Source: Gemmatimonadota bacterium (GTDB lineage Bacteria; Gemmatimonadota; Gemmatimonadetes; Gemmatimonadales; Gemmatimonadaceae). From it: a stretch of DNA of 42,449 nt. The stretch lies in NCBI GenBank assembly GCA_021324635.1, contig JAJPIS010000126.1:1-42449 (forward strand). The letters run 5' to 3'. Under the pieces are notes generated by a model, which saw only the letters and a list, made by a program, of their open reading frames with translations, made no database searches and was not told where the DNA came from. Each line of letters begins with the position of its first letter. Within the stretch, counting starts at the first letter, position 1. Shown here piece after piece: positions 22,561 to 31,044 of the stretch. Position numbers and translations under genes: made by a program.

Positions 22561-23853
22561 ATGCCAGACGCCCCATCGACCGCCGGCCAAGCGCCGGCGG
22601 ACGCGCTCGCGTGGATGAACGACGACGCCAACTGGAAGCACGACTCGCCGGCCGCGCGCGAACTGTTCCACGATATCGACGACCCGAAACCCGGCGCAGC
22701 TGTCCCGACGACGCCAATCGGCACGAGCGACGGCCTCGCCGATGCCACAAACAGTGACACGACCGCGCGCGACGAACTGGCGGAGTTGCTCGAGACGGAG
22801 TCGGCGGTCGGCGAAGCCGGCTACTCGCAAGACGAGCATGGCAAGTGGCACCGGCCGGACGGCGCGTTCGCCGACGCCAAGGAGATCGAGGCGATCGAAG
22901 CCGTCCTGGCGGAACAGGCCGCGCCACCCGCCGGGAAGTCCAGTGGGCCGGCGCCGGCCTCGGCTGGTGCGGCGCCCGAGACGGCCACCGGCAAGAGCAA
23001 GCAGCCGATCGGCGACGTCGTAGTCTATGGCGCCGATGGGAAGCCGCTCGAGGCACTCCCCGCCTTGGCCGTCACGTATGCCGCCAATGGCAAGACGCTC
23101 GAGAAAGTGCCGCTCGACAAGCTGATTCGGAAGGCGCAACTCGGCGAGTACAATGAGCAGCGCGAGCAGGACTCGCTGGCCGCGCGGCAAGCGGCGGAGC
23201 AGGCGCGCGCGCAGCTCGCGGACCTGACCGCGCACAATCAGCAATACGCGGCGTTTTTCGAGCGCGTGTTAGCAGACGATGCGTTTTACCAAACGGCGAA
23301 GGCGTCGTTCGCTGCGCAGCACACGCCCGAGGCGTTGCTGGCAGCCAAGGACGCCGAGATCGCCGCGATCCATCGGCAGCAACAGGAGTCACAGACGCGC
23401 GCGCAGTCGGAGGCCTTCGTGGCGCAGCATATCGCGCCCCGGATCACCGGCTTGGCGCAGAGTCTCCCGCAGGATGATGTGACGCAGAAAGCCTTCTACG
23501 GCCAGATCGCCCTCTTGACCGCGCCCCTCCTGGTCAACGGGAAGGTTCCGCCGCAGCGGCTCCCCGAGGTCGTGCGGATCATTGACACGGTGCTCACCCC
23601 CTGGGCTGAGCAGATCGTGCAGTCCCGCGCCGCGACCGACGATCGCGAGAAAGCCACCCTCCGTCGGCAGGTGGAGGCGGCCAAGGTCGCCCTCACCCTC
23701 GCCAAGAAGCGCGAGGCCCGCGTGATCGCCCCACAGGGGCGACCCGGACCGACGCGCGACACCCCCGCGGCCCCGCCGCCGCCCCGCTCAGCCGAGGAAG
23801 CGAACGAACGCTTCTTCGCCCAGCTCGACAAGCGATACGCCGGCACGCGCTGA
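22561..23853 (+). CDS. Capsid scaffold protein
   Basis: A 430-residue acidic, Ala/Gln-rich, highly helical protein directly before the major capsid gene, the standard scaffold position. Coiled-coil stretches run from about 195 to 290 (NEQREQDSLAARQAAEQARAQ and following) and 355-395. The basic C-terminal tail after about 395 would bind the capsid protein. A GGGAGAG site precedes ATG 22561. No protease motif is seen, so removal by exit rather than cleavage is likely. Confidence 0.75.
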   Translation: MPDAPSTAGQAPADALAWMNDDANWKHDSPAARELFHDIDDPKPGAAVPTTPIGTSDGLADATNSDTTARDELAELLETESAVGEAGYSQDEHGKWHRPDGAFADAKEIEAIEAVLAEQAAPPAGKSSGPAPASAGAAPETATGKSKQPIGDVVVYGADGKPLEALPALAVTYAANGKTLEKVPLDKLIRKAQLGEYNEQREQDSLAARQAAEQARAQLADLTAHNQQYAAFFERVLADDAFYQTAKASFAAQHTPEALLAAKDAEIAAIHRQQQESQTRAQSEAFVAQHIAPRITGLAQSLPQDDVTQKAFYGQIALLTAPLLVNGKVPPQRLPEVVRIIDTVLTPWAEQIVQSRAATDDREKATLRRQVEAAKVALTLAKKREARVIAPQGRPGPTRDTPAAPPPPRSAEEANERFFAQLDKRYAGTR

Positions 23854-23921
23854 GCGCGTGCGGCTCGCGGTCGAGCGGCTGAGCGTCGCGGCCAGGCGCC
23901 ACGACACTCGGACTTCTTCTC

Positions 23922-25256
23922 ATGGCAGCCACTCCGACCTACCTCACTGATACCGGCCTCGCCGGACTCACGAAGAACGTGTACGCGAACTACCGGATCA
24001 ACACGTTTCCGCTCATGACTGCCCTGCTCGCCAACGTGCGACGGGGGACGAAGGGCGGCCCCGAGAACATGCGCTTCGCCGGGAAGGGCGTGTTCTGGGA
24101 TGTGATCGTCGATCGCCCGGTCGGCTTCACCGCAAGCGCGAACGGCTTCCTGCCCGTCTCCTCGATCGCGCCGGAGCAGCAGGCGTCGCTCCAGGTGGCG
24201 CGGACCTACGTCCGGCGCCAGGTGGACGCGCTCGCCCTCATGGCGACCGAGGCGCGGGAAGGTGCCTACGTGCCGCTGGCCAAGAAGATCATGCAGGAGA
24301 TGACCGACCTGGGCCGGCTCGGCCAGCAGGAAGTCCTGCACGGCGACGGGCAGGCAATCAAGGCCGTGATCGCGTCGGTCACGAATGCCACGACGTTTGT
24401 CGTGACCTCGCCCTACGGCATCTCCGGCGCGGGGCAAGGCGGCCTCCTGCTCGCGCAGGGCATGTTTGTCGCCGTCCGCTCGGCGCCGGCGACGCCATAT
24501 GCCGCGACCACGCTCCGCGGCAAGGCCAAGATTCTCTCCGTCGTGAACTCGGGCGACAACGCGACGGTGAGCGTGGATACGTCGATCGGGACCGCCGTCG
24601 CGACCGACATCATCGTCCCCGCGACGACCTCGGACGATTCCTACGCCGCCTACCCGTTCGGCTTGGTGGCCGTCACCAACCGCGGGGGCGCGTACGGCAC
24701 CTTCGAGGGCATCTCGGGCGGGTCCGCCGGGACGTATCCGCGGTGGGACGCTCTTCAACTCACGGCCGGCCAGAACGTTGGGAACGCGAACACAGTCAGT
24801 GAACTCGATATCTGGCAGCTCGCCAGGCAGATCGCGGGCCGGTCCGGGAAAGACGCGCAGGCCAAGCCGAGCGAGTTCCTGCTGATCGCGACACCCGGTG
24901 TGGCCGAGATGCTGGCGACCACCATGATCGGCCAGCGGCAGTTCCGCACTGCAGACATGGTGGACATCAAGGGCGGCTTCAAGGCGGTGTCGATCGCCGG
25001 GATTCCGCTCGTCGAGGACTACTGGTGCCCGGCGGGCACGATCTACTTGCTCCACCTGCCGACGCTCACCTGGGTCGATCTCCTGGACTGGGTGAAGCTC
25101 TCCTACGAGGGCGCCGGTCCCTGGCGGTGGATCCAGGATCAGGACGGCTACGAGCTGTCGTTCGGCTCGTACTGGAACTTCGGTGGCCTCCAGCGGAACA
25201 CACACGGATCGATCGTGGGCTACAACGATCCGACCCGCTTCACGCACGTCATCTGA
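23922..25256 (+). CDS. Major capsid protein
   Basis: A 444-residue shell protein of expected HK97 fold. It follows the scaffold and lacks a cleavable delta domain. Notable segments: a long helical region QASLQVARTYVRRQVDALAL (about 86-105), an acidic-basic helix to 140, a beta-rich middle (180-270) that looks like an inserted domain, and an end typical of capsid proteins (LPTLTWVDLLDW...WNFGGLQRNTHGSI). The length resembles capsid proteins of P22-like or N4-gp56-like podoviruses; the exact subfamily is not certain. Confidence 0.85.
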   Translation: MAATPTYLTDTGLAGLTKNVYANYRINTFPLMTALLANVRRGTKGGPENMRFAGKGVFWDVIVDRPVGFTASANGFLPVSSIAPEQQASLQVARTYVRRQVDALALMATEAREGAYVPLAKKIMQEMTDLGRLGQQEVLHGDGQAIKAVIASVTNATTFVVTSPYGISGAGQGGLLLAQGMFVAVRSAPATPYAATTLRGKAKILSVVNSGDNATVSVDTSIGTAVATDIIVPATTSDDSYAAYPFGLVAVTNRGGAYGTFEGISGGSAGTYPRWDALQLTAGQNVGNANTVSELDIWQLARQIAGRSGKDAQAKPSEFLLIATPGVAEMLATTMIGQRQFRTADMVDIKGGFKAVSIAGIPLVEDYWCPAGTIYLLHLPTLTWVDLLDWVKLSYEGAGPWRWIQDQDGYELSFGSYWNFGGLQRNTHGSIVGYNDPTRFTHVI

Positions 25257-25277
25257 GGCGCCCCCTGAGACGCGAGG

Positions 25278-25307
25278 CCGGCCCTCGGGCAGCGGTGCCC
25301 AGGCCGG
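25278..25307 (+). terminator. Hairpin after the major capsid gene
   Basis: Outer arms CCGGCC/GGCCGG and inner arms GGGCA/TGCCC with loop GCGG, 21 bases after the capsid stop. No T tract follows. It may reduce read-through or protect the 3' end of the capsid message. Confidence 0.35.
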
Positions 25308-25332
25308 TCCCGCGGATCGGGGCGAATAACCC

Positions 25333-25776
25333 ATGACGATGCGAAACGATCGCGCCGAGCAGCCGGGCGAGTACGGGAGCCAGATCAACACGGAGTCCGT
25401 GCCATTCCCGACGATTGCCAACAGCACGACGACCACGGTGAACCTGGGCCTGTCGCCCCGGCTCCAGTGGTTCCGGCAGGGCTTCATCGACCAACTGATC
25501 CTGGCGGCCAGTGCGTCGGCCTTGACCGTCCAGATTCAGAAGTTGGACTCCACGAACGGCTTCGCGGCGGTGAACTTGACGGCCGCGCAGGACATCACGA
25601 GTTCGACGCAGACCGCGAAGAAGACATTCGCGCTCGCGGCACTCACGACCCTCACCGACGCGCAGCGGACCCTGAATCCAGGCGATGCGCTCGTCGCGGT
25701 CTTCACGGCCGGCGGCTCGGTCACGAGCCAGGCGGTCGGCGGTATCGTGGGGGCCGAGCTGTTCATCCTGCGGTAA
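25333..25776 (+). CDS. Probable head decoration or neck protein, 147 aa
   Basis: A 147-residue beta-rich protein: FPTIANSTTTTVNLGL, QGFIDQLILAASASALTVQIQKL, then a strand-rich end GGIVGAELFILR. It sits directly after the major capsid protein and is bounded by two strong hairpins, as expected for an abundant decoration protein. No family is recognised with certainty. Confidence 0.55.
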   Translation: MTMRNDRAEQPGEYGSQINTESVPFPTIANSTTTTVNLGLSPRLQWFRQGFIDQLILAASASALTVQIQKLDSTNGFAAVNLTAAQDITSSTQTAKKTFALAALTTLTDAQRTLNPGDALVAVFTAGGSVTSQAVGGIVGAELFILR

Positions 25777-25793
25777 GATCGCCGTCGCTCGGC

Positions 25794-25815
25794 CGCGGGC
25801 CCTACGGGGCCCGCG
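25794..25815 (+). terminator. Perfect 9-bp hairpin with a TACG loop
   Basis: CGCGGGCCC/GGGCCCGCG closed by TACG, a UNCG-type loop known to be unusually stable in RNA, 17 bases after the stop of the decoration-like gene. No T tract is seen. It could terminate partly or stabilise the capsid-decoration mRNA. Confidence 0.45.
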
Positions 25816-25852
25816 CGCCGATGGCGACCCGCGCCATTCCTCCTGCATCCCT

Positions 25853-26368
25853 ATGAGTGTCCTCGTCACGCCACGCGGCGACCCGGCGCCGCCCGCTCAG
25901 ATTCTCCGGTGTCTCCAAGCCGTTTCGCCTCGGCTCTCGCTCAAGTGGCTCAATACGGGCGGCGGCGCGTGGGCCATCATGTGCCAGTGGTCGGACGTGG
26001 ACAGCCGGCGCGAGACCGTGCGGCAAGGGCTGACCAGCGAGGAGGATGCGCGCGATGTGCTCGCGTATCTCCCGCCGGACTGCTCCGTGGATGACGCGCG
26101 GAATTACTTCGAACTGGCCTGCTTCCGGGGCTACGGCGGGACGAACGCCGACGAGGTCCGTGCCCTGATGGCCAACATCCGGGCCTGGAACGACACGCAG
26201 CATCTCCGGAACGCCGAGTCGTCGATCGAATACGCAGCCGAGATCGCGCCGACGTTCGCGCCGTCGATCGGCGAGGAGTTGGGCCACCGGGTCGTGCGGG
26301 TCGCGCAGCGCGAGCCGGGGAAACGGAAGCACCTGTTGCCGAAGGACCGCGCGCCAGGCGAGCTCTGA
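25853..26368 (+). CDS. Virion-region protein of unknown role, 171 aa
   Basis: A 171-residue protein from ATG 25853. The N-terminal half is mixed (LKWLNTGGGAWAIMCQWSDVDSRR), the middle has an aspartate-rich helix pair (SEEDARDVLAYLPPDCSVDDARNYFELACF), and the end is strongly basic (RVAQREPGKRKHLLPKDR). The basic tail suggests DNA contact, for example inside the head. It is not recognised as a known family. Confidence 0.55.
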   Translation: MSVLVTPRGDPAPPAQILRCLQAVSPRLSLKWLNTGGGAWAIMCQWSDVDSRRETVRQGLTSEEDARDVLAYLPPDCSVDDARNYFELACFRGYGGTNADEVRALMANIRAWNDTQHLRNAESSIEYAAEIAPTFAPSIGEELGHRVVRVAQREPGKRKHLLPKDRAPGEL

Positions 26369-26376
26369 GCCCCCGC

Positions 26377-27054
26377 ATGGCGACCCGCGGGCAACTCCGG
26401 ACCGATGTGCTCAACCTGGCGGACGCCTATGGGTCGCCACGCTGGGATGTCACGGCCGGTGGCGAGGTCGATCGCCGGCTCGGCATGGTACACGCCCGCG
26501 AGTGGAAAGCGATCCTCCAGGCGGCACCCTACTACCAGATCTCGCAACTCACGCCGACGACCGACCCGAACGGTGTCATCCCGCTCTCGGCCCTCTCGAC
26601 CGGCTCGGGCGACACGCTCCAGCAGATGTATCGGATCTTGGGCGTGTGGTTCAACAATTTCCGCTACGAGTACGTCGAGGCGCGGAACTGGCTCCAGACG
26701 GCGATCGTCCCGATCCAGGACTTCGTGTGGTTCCGGAGCGGGAGCGCGATCACGGTCCCTGGGGCGCCGTCGACGCAGGCAACCGCGATCTTCGTCAACT
26801 GGTGGCCGCAGCGGTTCGACCAGCTCTCAAGCGACAGCGTCCCGGTCGGACTGCCACCGGACTACGACGATATATTCGCCCTGGCGGGCGCCGCGCGACT
26901 CCTGATGAAGGGTGCGGCCGAGACTGAGGCGTCAGCTGCGCTCAAGGCGGAGGCGGCGGAGGCGCGCGCGGACTTGCTCGCCGATCTCGCGCGGATCTCG
27001 ACGGACCCGCAGACGATCGGCTTTGTCGATAATCCCCTCGACTGGGGCGAGTGA
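26377..27054 (+). CDS. Head-tail adaptor, gp4/gp11-like
   Basis: A 225-residue protein placed between capsid and nozzle genes, the usual position of the podoviral ring adaptor (P22 gp4, T7 gp11). It is mostly helical at both ends (RGQLRTDVLNLADAYG at the start; a long charged helix LKAEAAEARADLLADLARIS at the end) with a beta-rich centre containing YEYVEARNWLQTAIVPIQDFVWF. That centre fits the family's domain for contact with the nozzle. The identification rests on order and layout, not on a signature motif. It ends in a GTGA overlap with the nozzle gene. Confidence 0.65.
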   Translation: MATRGQLRTDVLNLADAYGSPRWDVTAGGEVDRRLGMVHAREWKAILQAAPYYQISQLTPTTDPNGVIPLSALSTGSGDTLQQMYRILGVWFNNFRYEYVEARNWLQTAIVPIQDFVWFRSGSAITVPGAPSTQATAIFVNWWPQRFDQLSSDSVPVGLPPDYDDIFALAGAARLLMKGAAETEASAALKAEAAEARADLLADLARISTDPQTIGFVDNPLDWGE

Positions 27055-28673
27055 CTGGTCTCGTGCCGCGCACGGTCGTCGAGGACACCCAGACCGGGTT
27101 CACCGGGCTCAATACCACAGCCGACCCGGCGCACATTGGGCCGACCGAGATCACGATCGCCGCGAACGCCAAGTTCACGCTCTTTGGCGGTGTCACGCCG
27201 CGGAACGGGACGCAGCGGATGCACAGCGCCCCGTTCGCGGGGCCCGTGCAGGGGATCTACGTCTGGCCGACGCCCGGTGGCTCGTCCATCCCGTCGCTCT
27301 GCGTCGTCGCGGCGAACACGCTCTATCTCGCGCCGCTCGTCATCGCTGGGTCGGGCCCCGTGACGCTCAACTTCACGGCCGCCTCGGGAGGGCCGTTCGG
27401 CGCCCCGACCTCGGGCACGGTGCGGCTCGCCGGATTCACGGACGGCAGCGCCGAGTGCCTCTACATCGCCGACAGCAGCAATCTCTGGAAGTACACGGCC
27501 GCGACGAACACGGTCGCCAAACTGGCCTCGCCGCCCGCGCTCGCGAGTGTGACCGTCCAGAACCGCCGGCTCTTCGGGATCACGGCCGCGAGTCAATCGC
27601 TGTACTGGTCGAGTCTCGATAGCGGGGACGATTGCGGCGTGCCGTCGGTCCCCGGCGCGGGTGGGAACACAGTCATTCGGACGTTTGGCGAGAGTGTGCT
27701 CACCGCGCTCCACGCGTACGGCCCGGGCCTCGTCATCGGGCACGCGCATGGCCTCTCGACATTCACCGGCTGGAGCCAGAACGACATCGCGATCCAGACG
27801 GGGACGGCCAGCCTCTCGGCGGCGATCGGTCCGGTCGGAGCCGCCTCGATCCTCAACGTCGAGAGTTTCGCCGTCCTGGCCGCCAATCAGGGTGCGTACG
27901 TCGTGACGCCGTTCGGCTTTCTCCAGCAGATCTCGAAGCCGATCGAATCGCTCTGGCCCTCGCCAGCACTCGTGAATCAACTCTCGACGGTCGCGGCCGG
28001 TCTTGGCACGATCTACACGACACTCCTCCACGACGAGACGCAGCACACCGTGTACTTCGTTGGGGCTCGCGACTATGGGAGCCCGATTCTCGTCTACAAC
28101 TACCGGACCCAGGGCTGGAGCGGACCCTGGACCTTCGCGTGGACGAACCCGTTCACGTTCTCTGGGATCGGGTGCGCGGCGGGCGGCTACGACACCACAC
28201 GGCGCTGGTGGAACTTTGTCGGCTGCTCGGACGGGTTCGTGCGCGCGCTCGACGTGCCCGGGCTGGGCCAGGACGACGTGCTCTCGAATGGCACGGGCGG
28301 CACGCCGTACACCATGCAGGTGCGGACACGGCCCCTGTTTGGCGCCGATCCGCAGTCCGGCGCCCCGCTCGCCGATCGCGAGAAGGCGTGGCGCTGGGTC
28401 GATGTGCAGGCGCAACTCGTGAACCCGGCATCGAGCCAGGTGACGGCGACCACCTACCCGACCGAGGGGGTGGCGACGACCGTCCCGAACGATCGGCCGG
28501 CGTTCAACAACCAGCCGGATAGCTCACCGCGTACCTACCGCGTGCAGACGGGGGGCCGCGGACAGGCGGTCGTGGTCGATATCACGGACACGCCGGTGAA
28601 CAACCCATCCGGCCAGAACGTGTACATGGGTATCCGCACGATCGGCTTTGACTACGGGCGCCGATTTGCCTAA
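27051..28673 (+). CDS. Tail nozzle / DNA stabilisation protein, beta-propeller
   Basis: A 540-residue protein with repeated four-stranded blades: GIYVWPTPGGS, ECLYIADSSNLWKY, RRLFGITAASQSLYW, and a late W...NPFTFSGIGCAAGGYDTTRRWW. This is the style of P22 gp10 and T7 gp12, the propeller proteins that form the tail tip tube and hold packaged DNA. It starts at GTG 27051 overlapping the adaptor stop. The length is between gp10 (about 470) and gp12 (about 790). Confidence 0.7.
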   Translation: MTGLVPRTVVEDTQTGFTGLNTTADPAHIGPTEITIAANAKFTLFGGVTPRNGTQRMHSAPFAGPVQGIYVWPTPGGSSIPSLCVVAANTLYLAPLVIAGSGPVTLNFTAASGGPFGAPTSGTVRLAGFTDGSAECLYIADSSNLWKYTAATNTVAKLASPPALASVTVQNRRLFGITAASQSLYWSSLDSGDDCGVPSVPGAGGNTVIRTFGESVLTALHAYGPGLVIGHAHGLSTFTGWSQNDIAIQTGTASLSAAIGPVGAASILNVESFAVLAANQGAYVVTPFGFLQQISKPIESLWPSPALVNQLSTVAAGLGTIYTTLLHDETQHTVYFVGARDYGSPILVYNYRTQGWSGPWTFAWTNPFTFSGIGCAAGGYDTTRRWWNFVGCSDGFVRALDVPGLGQDDVLSNGTGGTPYTMQVRTRPLFGADPQSGAPLADREKAWRWVDVQAQLVNPASSQVTATTYPTEGVATTVPNDRPAFNNQPDSSPRTYRVQTGGRGQAVVVDITDTPVNNPSGQNVYMGIRTIGFDYGRRFA

Positions 28674-28683
28674 GGCGCCATGG

Positions 28684-29040
28684 GTGAATAGCGCCGCATG
28701 GCCCGGCGCGCTCATGCCCAGTGATCCAGCGCCGGCGACCCTGGGCTCCGGCGGCCCGTTCGCCGCGCGCGAGGCCCGGCAACTCGCAGTCCTCCGACGG
28801 CGCGTGCTCACCGCGGCCGGCACGGCCGTGAACGTCGCCGTCACCGCGAGCGCGACGACACTCGCGGTGACGTTCGCGCAGCCCGAGGTCGATACGAGTT
28901 ACGGGGTCACGGTAACGCCCAACTGGAATACGACCGTGTGGGTCACGGCGAAGAGCGTGAGCGGGATGACGCTCAACTTTGGCACGGCGGCCCCCGCGAA
29001 CGCCACCGTCGATTGGCACAGTTTCCGGAGCGAATCGTAA
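28684..29040 (+). CDS. Beta-domain virion protein with NFGTAAP motif
   Basis: About 118 residues from GTG 28684 (AAGG upstream; ATG 28714 is the alternative). After an Ala/Arg-rich helix, residues 55-118 hold a small beta domain: YGVTVTPNWNTTVWVTAKS, then LNFGTAAPANATVDW. I recall this pattern from C-terminal domains of phage fibre and structural proteins. It overlaps the next gene (TAATG) and probably contributes to the tail. Confidence 0.55.
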   Translation: MNSAAWPGALMPSDPAPATLGSGGPFAAREARQLAVLRRRVLTAAGTAVNVAVTASATTLAVTFAQPEVDTSYGVTVTPNWNTTVWVTAKSVSGMTLNFGTAAPANATVDWHSFRSES

Positions 29041-29750
29041 TGGGCATCTCTCTCCCAGTTCTGCTCGGCCTTCAGGCGATCCAGGGCCTCGCGAGTGGTG
29101 CGGACCAGAGCCAACTCGCCGGCCAGGCGCAGAAGGAGAGCTACACGCTCGGGAAGCGCGGGATGGCGGACCAGGAAGCGCTGGCCGCCAACCAACTCGC
29201 GCGCCAGAGCCAGCTCTCGCCGCTCCGCGATCAGGCGATCTATCAGCTCTCGGGGATGTTGGGCGTGAGCCCGCATGCGTTCAACCCGACGTCCTACCTC
29301 ACCCCAACGAATAGCGGCCCGCAGGGGATCGGCGGCGTCGATCTCAACGGGCTGGCCGCGCGGAGCGCCGCCTATCAGCCCGGGATGGGCGGCGTCACGT
29401 CGAACGTGCCGCAGATGATCCTCAACCGGCTGGGCTACGGGAACACGGGGACCGGGACGCTCTTCGACAATCCGACGACGCGGCCGGATCACCTGACCGG
29501 GATGCCTGGCGCGGCGCAGACGATGGGTGGCGTCACGGCCGGCGGCGGAGGCGCCCTGGGCGCAGCACCGACCGCCGCCCCCTTCACGAATCCCACGCTC
29601 GGCGCGGCGCTCGGCGGGACGCAGCGCACGATGTTCCCGCCGAGCGGTGGGATGGCGGGCGCGCCGCCAGGCTATGGGCTCCAGGGGCAGCCGCCGGCCG
29701 TCGGCCTCGCCGAGCGGCTCCGACAACTGAACGGGCTCGGGGGCTACTGA
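29040..29750 (+). CDS. Internal/ejection protein candidate 1, 236 aa
   Basis: A 236-residue Gly/Ala/Gln-rich protein. It begins with a hydrophobic amphipathic stretch (GISLPVLLGLQAIQGLASGA), continues as a helix with Gln and Leu, and ends in low-complexity Gly-rich sequence. It is the first of four consecutive genes of the same composition after the nozzle, the place where podoviruses encode proteins ejected with DNA (P22 gp7, gp20, gp16; T7 gp14-16). It starts in a TAATG overlap. Confidence 0.55.
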   Translation: MGISLPVLLGLQAIQGLASGADQSQLAGQAQKESYTLGKRGMADQEALAANQLARQSQLSPLRDQAIYQLSGMLGVSPHAFNPTSYLTPTNSGPQGIGGVDLNGLAARSAAYQPGMGGVTSNVPQMILNRLGYGNTGTGTLFDNPTTRPDHLTGMPGAAQTMGGVTAGGGGALGAAPTAAPFTNPTLGAALGGTQRTMFPPSGGMAGAPPGYGLQGQPPAVGLAERLRQLNGLGGY

Positions 29751-29751
29751 G

Positions 29752-31044
29752 ATGGCTGGTTTCTATAGCCCGCTCGCGCAGCAGTACGGCGGCTGGAAGC
29801 CGCCCCTCCGGCCCGCGCCTGCGCAGGCGCCGCAACCCGGTGCGCCACCGCCCAGCGGGCCTCCAAGTGGGCCACCGCCGCAACCGGGCGCGCCACAGAC
29901 GTTCGCCCAGATGCAGCGGGCGGGGCAACCGCGTCCGCCGGCGCCGGCCTATCGCGCGCCCGTCTCCGCATACCCGATGCCCTATCCGGCACCGGCGCCC
30001 GGCGGCGGTCCCCAGTCGTCCTTCGGGCCGCCGCCGGTCCCGCAGGCCGCCGCCGGTGCGGCGCCGAACGGCGGCTACACCAACGGCTCCGTGTGGTCGC
30101 CCACGCCGCAGAACGGCTACCGGCCCGTCACGTCCGCGGTACCAGGCCAGCCCGGCTGGAGCGCGCCCGGTTATGGGCCAGCGGTCAGTACCGGCGGCTC
30201 GACGGTCACGGGCCCTGGAGCGCAGCCCGGCCCGCAGACGGGCCCGCAGCCACAGCCCCCACCGGTGGGCGCGAATCCCTTCACCGCTGCGGCGCCGGGC
30301 GGGAGCTACGGCGCCACACCGCCTGTCGCCGCCAGTCAACAGCAGACGGCGAATGACATGGGGAGCGCGGTCCAGAACCTCCTCCTGGGCAGCCTCCAGA
30401 ATCCGAACCCCTACGCGTCGTCGCCGCTCCTGGGCACTGCGGCCAGTCTCGCGCAGGCGCAGGGGCAGGAGGTCAACCCGTATCTCACGTCCGGACTCGT
30501 CGGCGGGGCGGAGAGCGCCATCCTCGGGCAACTCCGGAACCCCAATCCGTACAACGCGACCAACGTCCAGCAGATGATGTCCGTGCTCCAACAGCCGATT
30601 CTGGAGCAACAGCAGCAGCAGATCCAAGCGGTGAACGCGGACGCGGCGCGGCGCGGCATCTTCGATTCATCGATCGCTGAAGGGAACCTCAAGGACGTGG
30701 ACACGGCGGCGGGTCGCGCCCAACTCTCGATCGCTGACACGCTCGCGCAACAGATCGCACAGGCGCAACTCGCGGGCACGAACAGCGCGATCGCAAACGC
30801 GGGTGGCCTCGAAGGGCAGCTGGCCGGCCAGTGGCAGACCGGGACGAACAGCGCGATCGGGAACCTGGCCGGGCTTGAGAGCCAGCAATTCGGCCAGGAC
30901 CAGGCCGCGCGGACCAACGCGATCGCGAATCTCCTCGGCTACTCCGGTCAGACGTTCAACCAGGGCCTCCAGTCGGCGCAGATGAACCTCGCACAGCAAC
31001 AGGCCCAAGCGCAGGACTATCTGACGATGCTGGGGCTCACATGA
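29752..31044 (+). CDS. Internal/ejection protein candidate 2, Pro/Gln-rich
   Basis: A 430-residue protein in two halves. Residues 1-200 are Pro/Gly/Gln low complexity (APQPGAPPPSGPPSGPPPQP near residue 25-45), so probably disordered. Residues 205-430 are helical and Gln/Ala rich (LEQQQQQIQAVNADAARRGI, then repeats of GL..Q..GQ...GTNSAIAN). The disordered part would let it pass through the portal. It ends in an ATGA overlap with the next gene. Confidence 0.55.
   Translation: MAGFYSPLAQQYGGWKPPLRPAPAQAPQPGAPPPSGPPSGPPPQPGAPQTFAQMQRAGQPRPPAPAYRAPVSAYPMPYPAPAPGGGPQSSFGPPPVPQAAAGAAPNGGYTNGSVWSPTPQNGYRPVTSAVPGQPGWSAPGYGPAVSTGGSTVTGPGAQPGPQTGPQPQPPPVGANPFTAAAPGGSYGATPPVAASQQQTANDMGSAVQNLLLGSLQNPNPYASSPLLGTAASLAQAQGQEVNPYLTSGLVGGAESAILGQLRNPNPYNATNVQQMMSVLQQPILEQQQQQIQAVNADAARRGIFDSSIAEGNLKDVDTAAGRAQLSIADTLAQQIAQAQLAGTNSAIANAGGLEGQLAGQWQTGTNSAIGNLAGLESQQFGQDQAARTNAIANLLGYSGQTFNQGLQSAQMNLAQQQAQAQDYLTMLGLT

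Noticed and set aside
23496..25487. 663-codon minus-strand frame
   Set aside because: It spans the complements of scaffold and capsid genes and has no domain or start signal.
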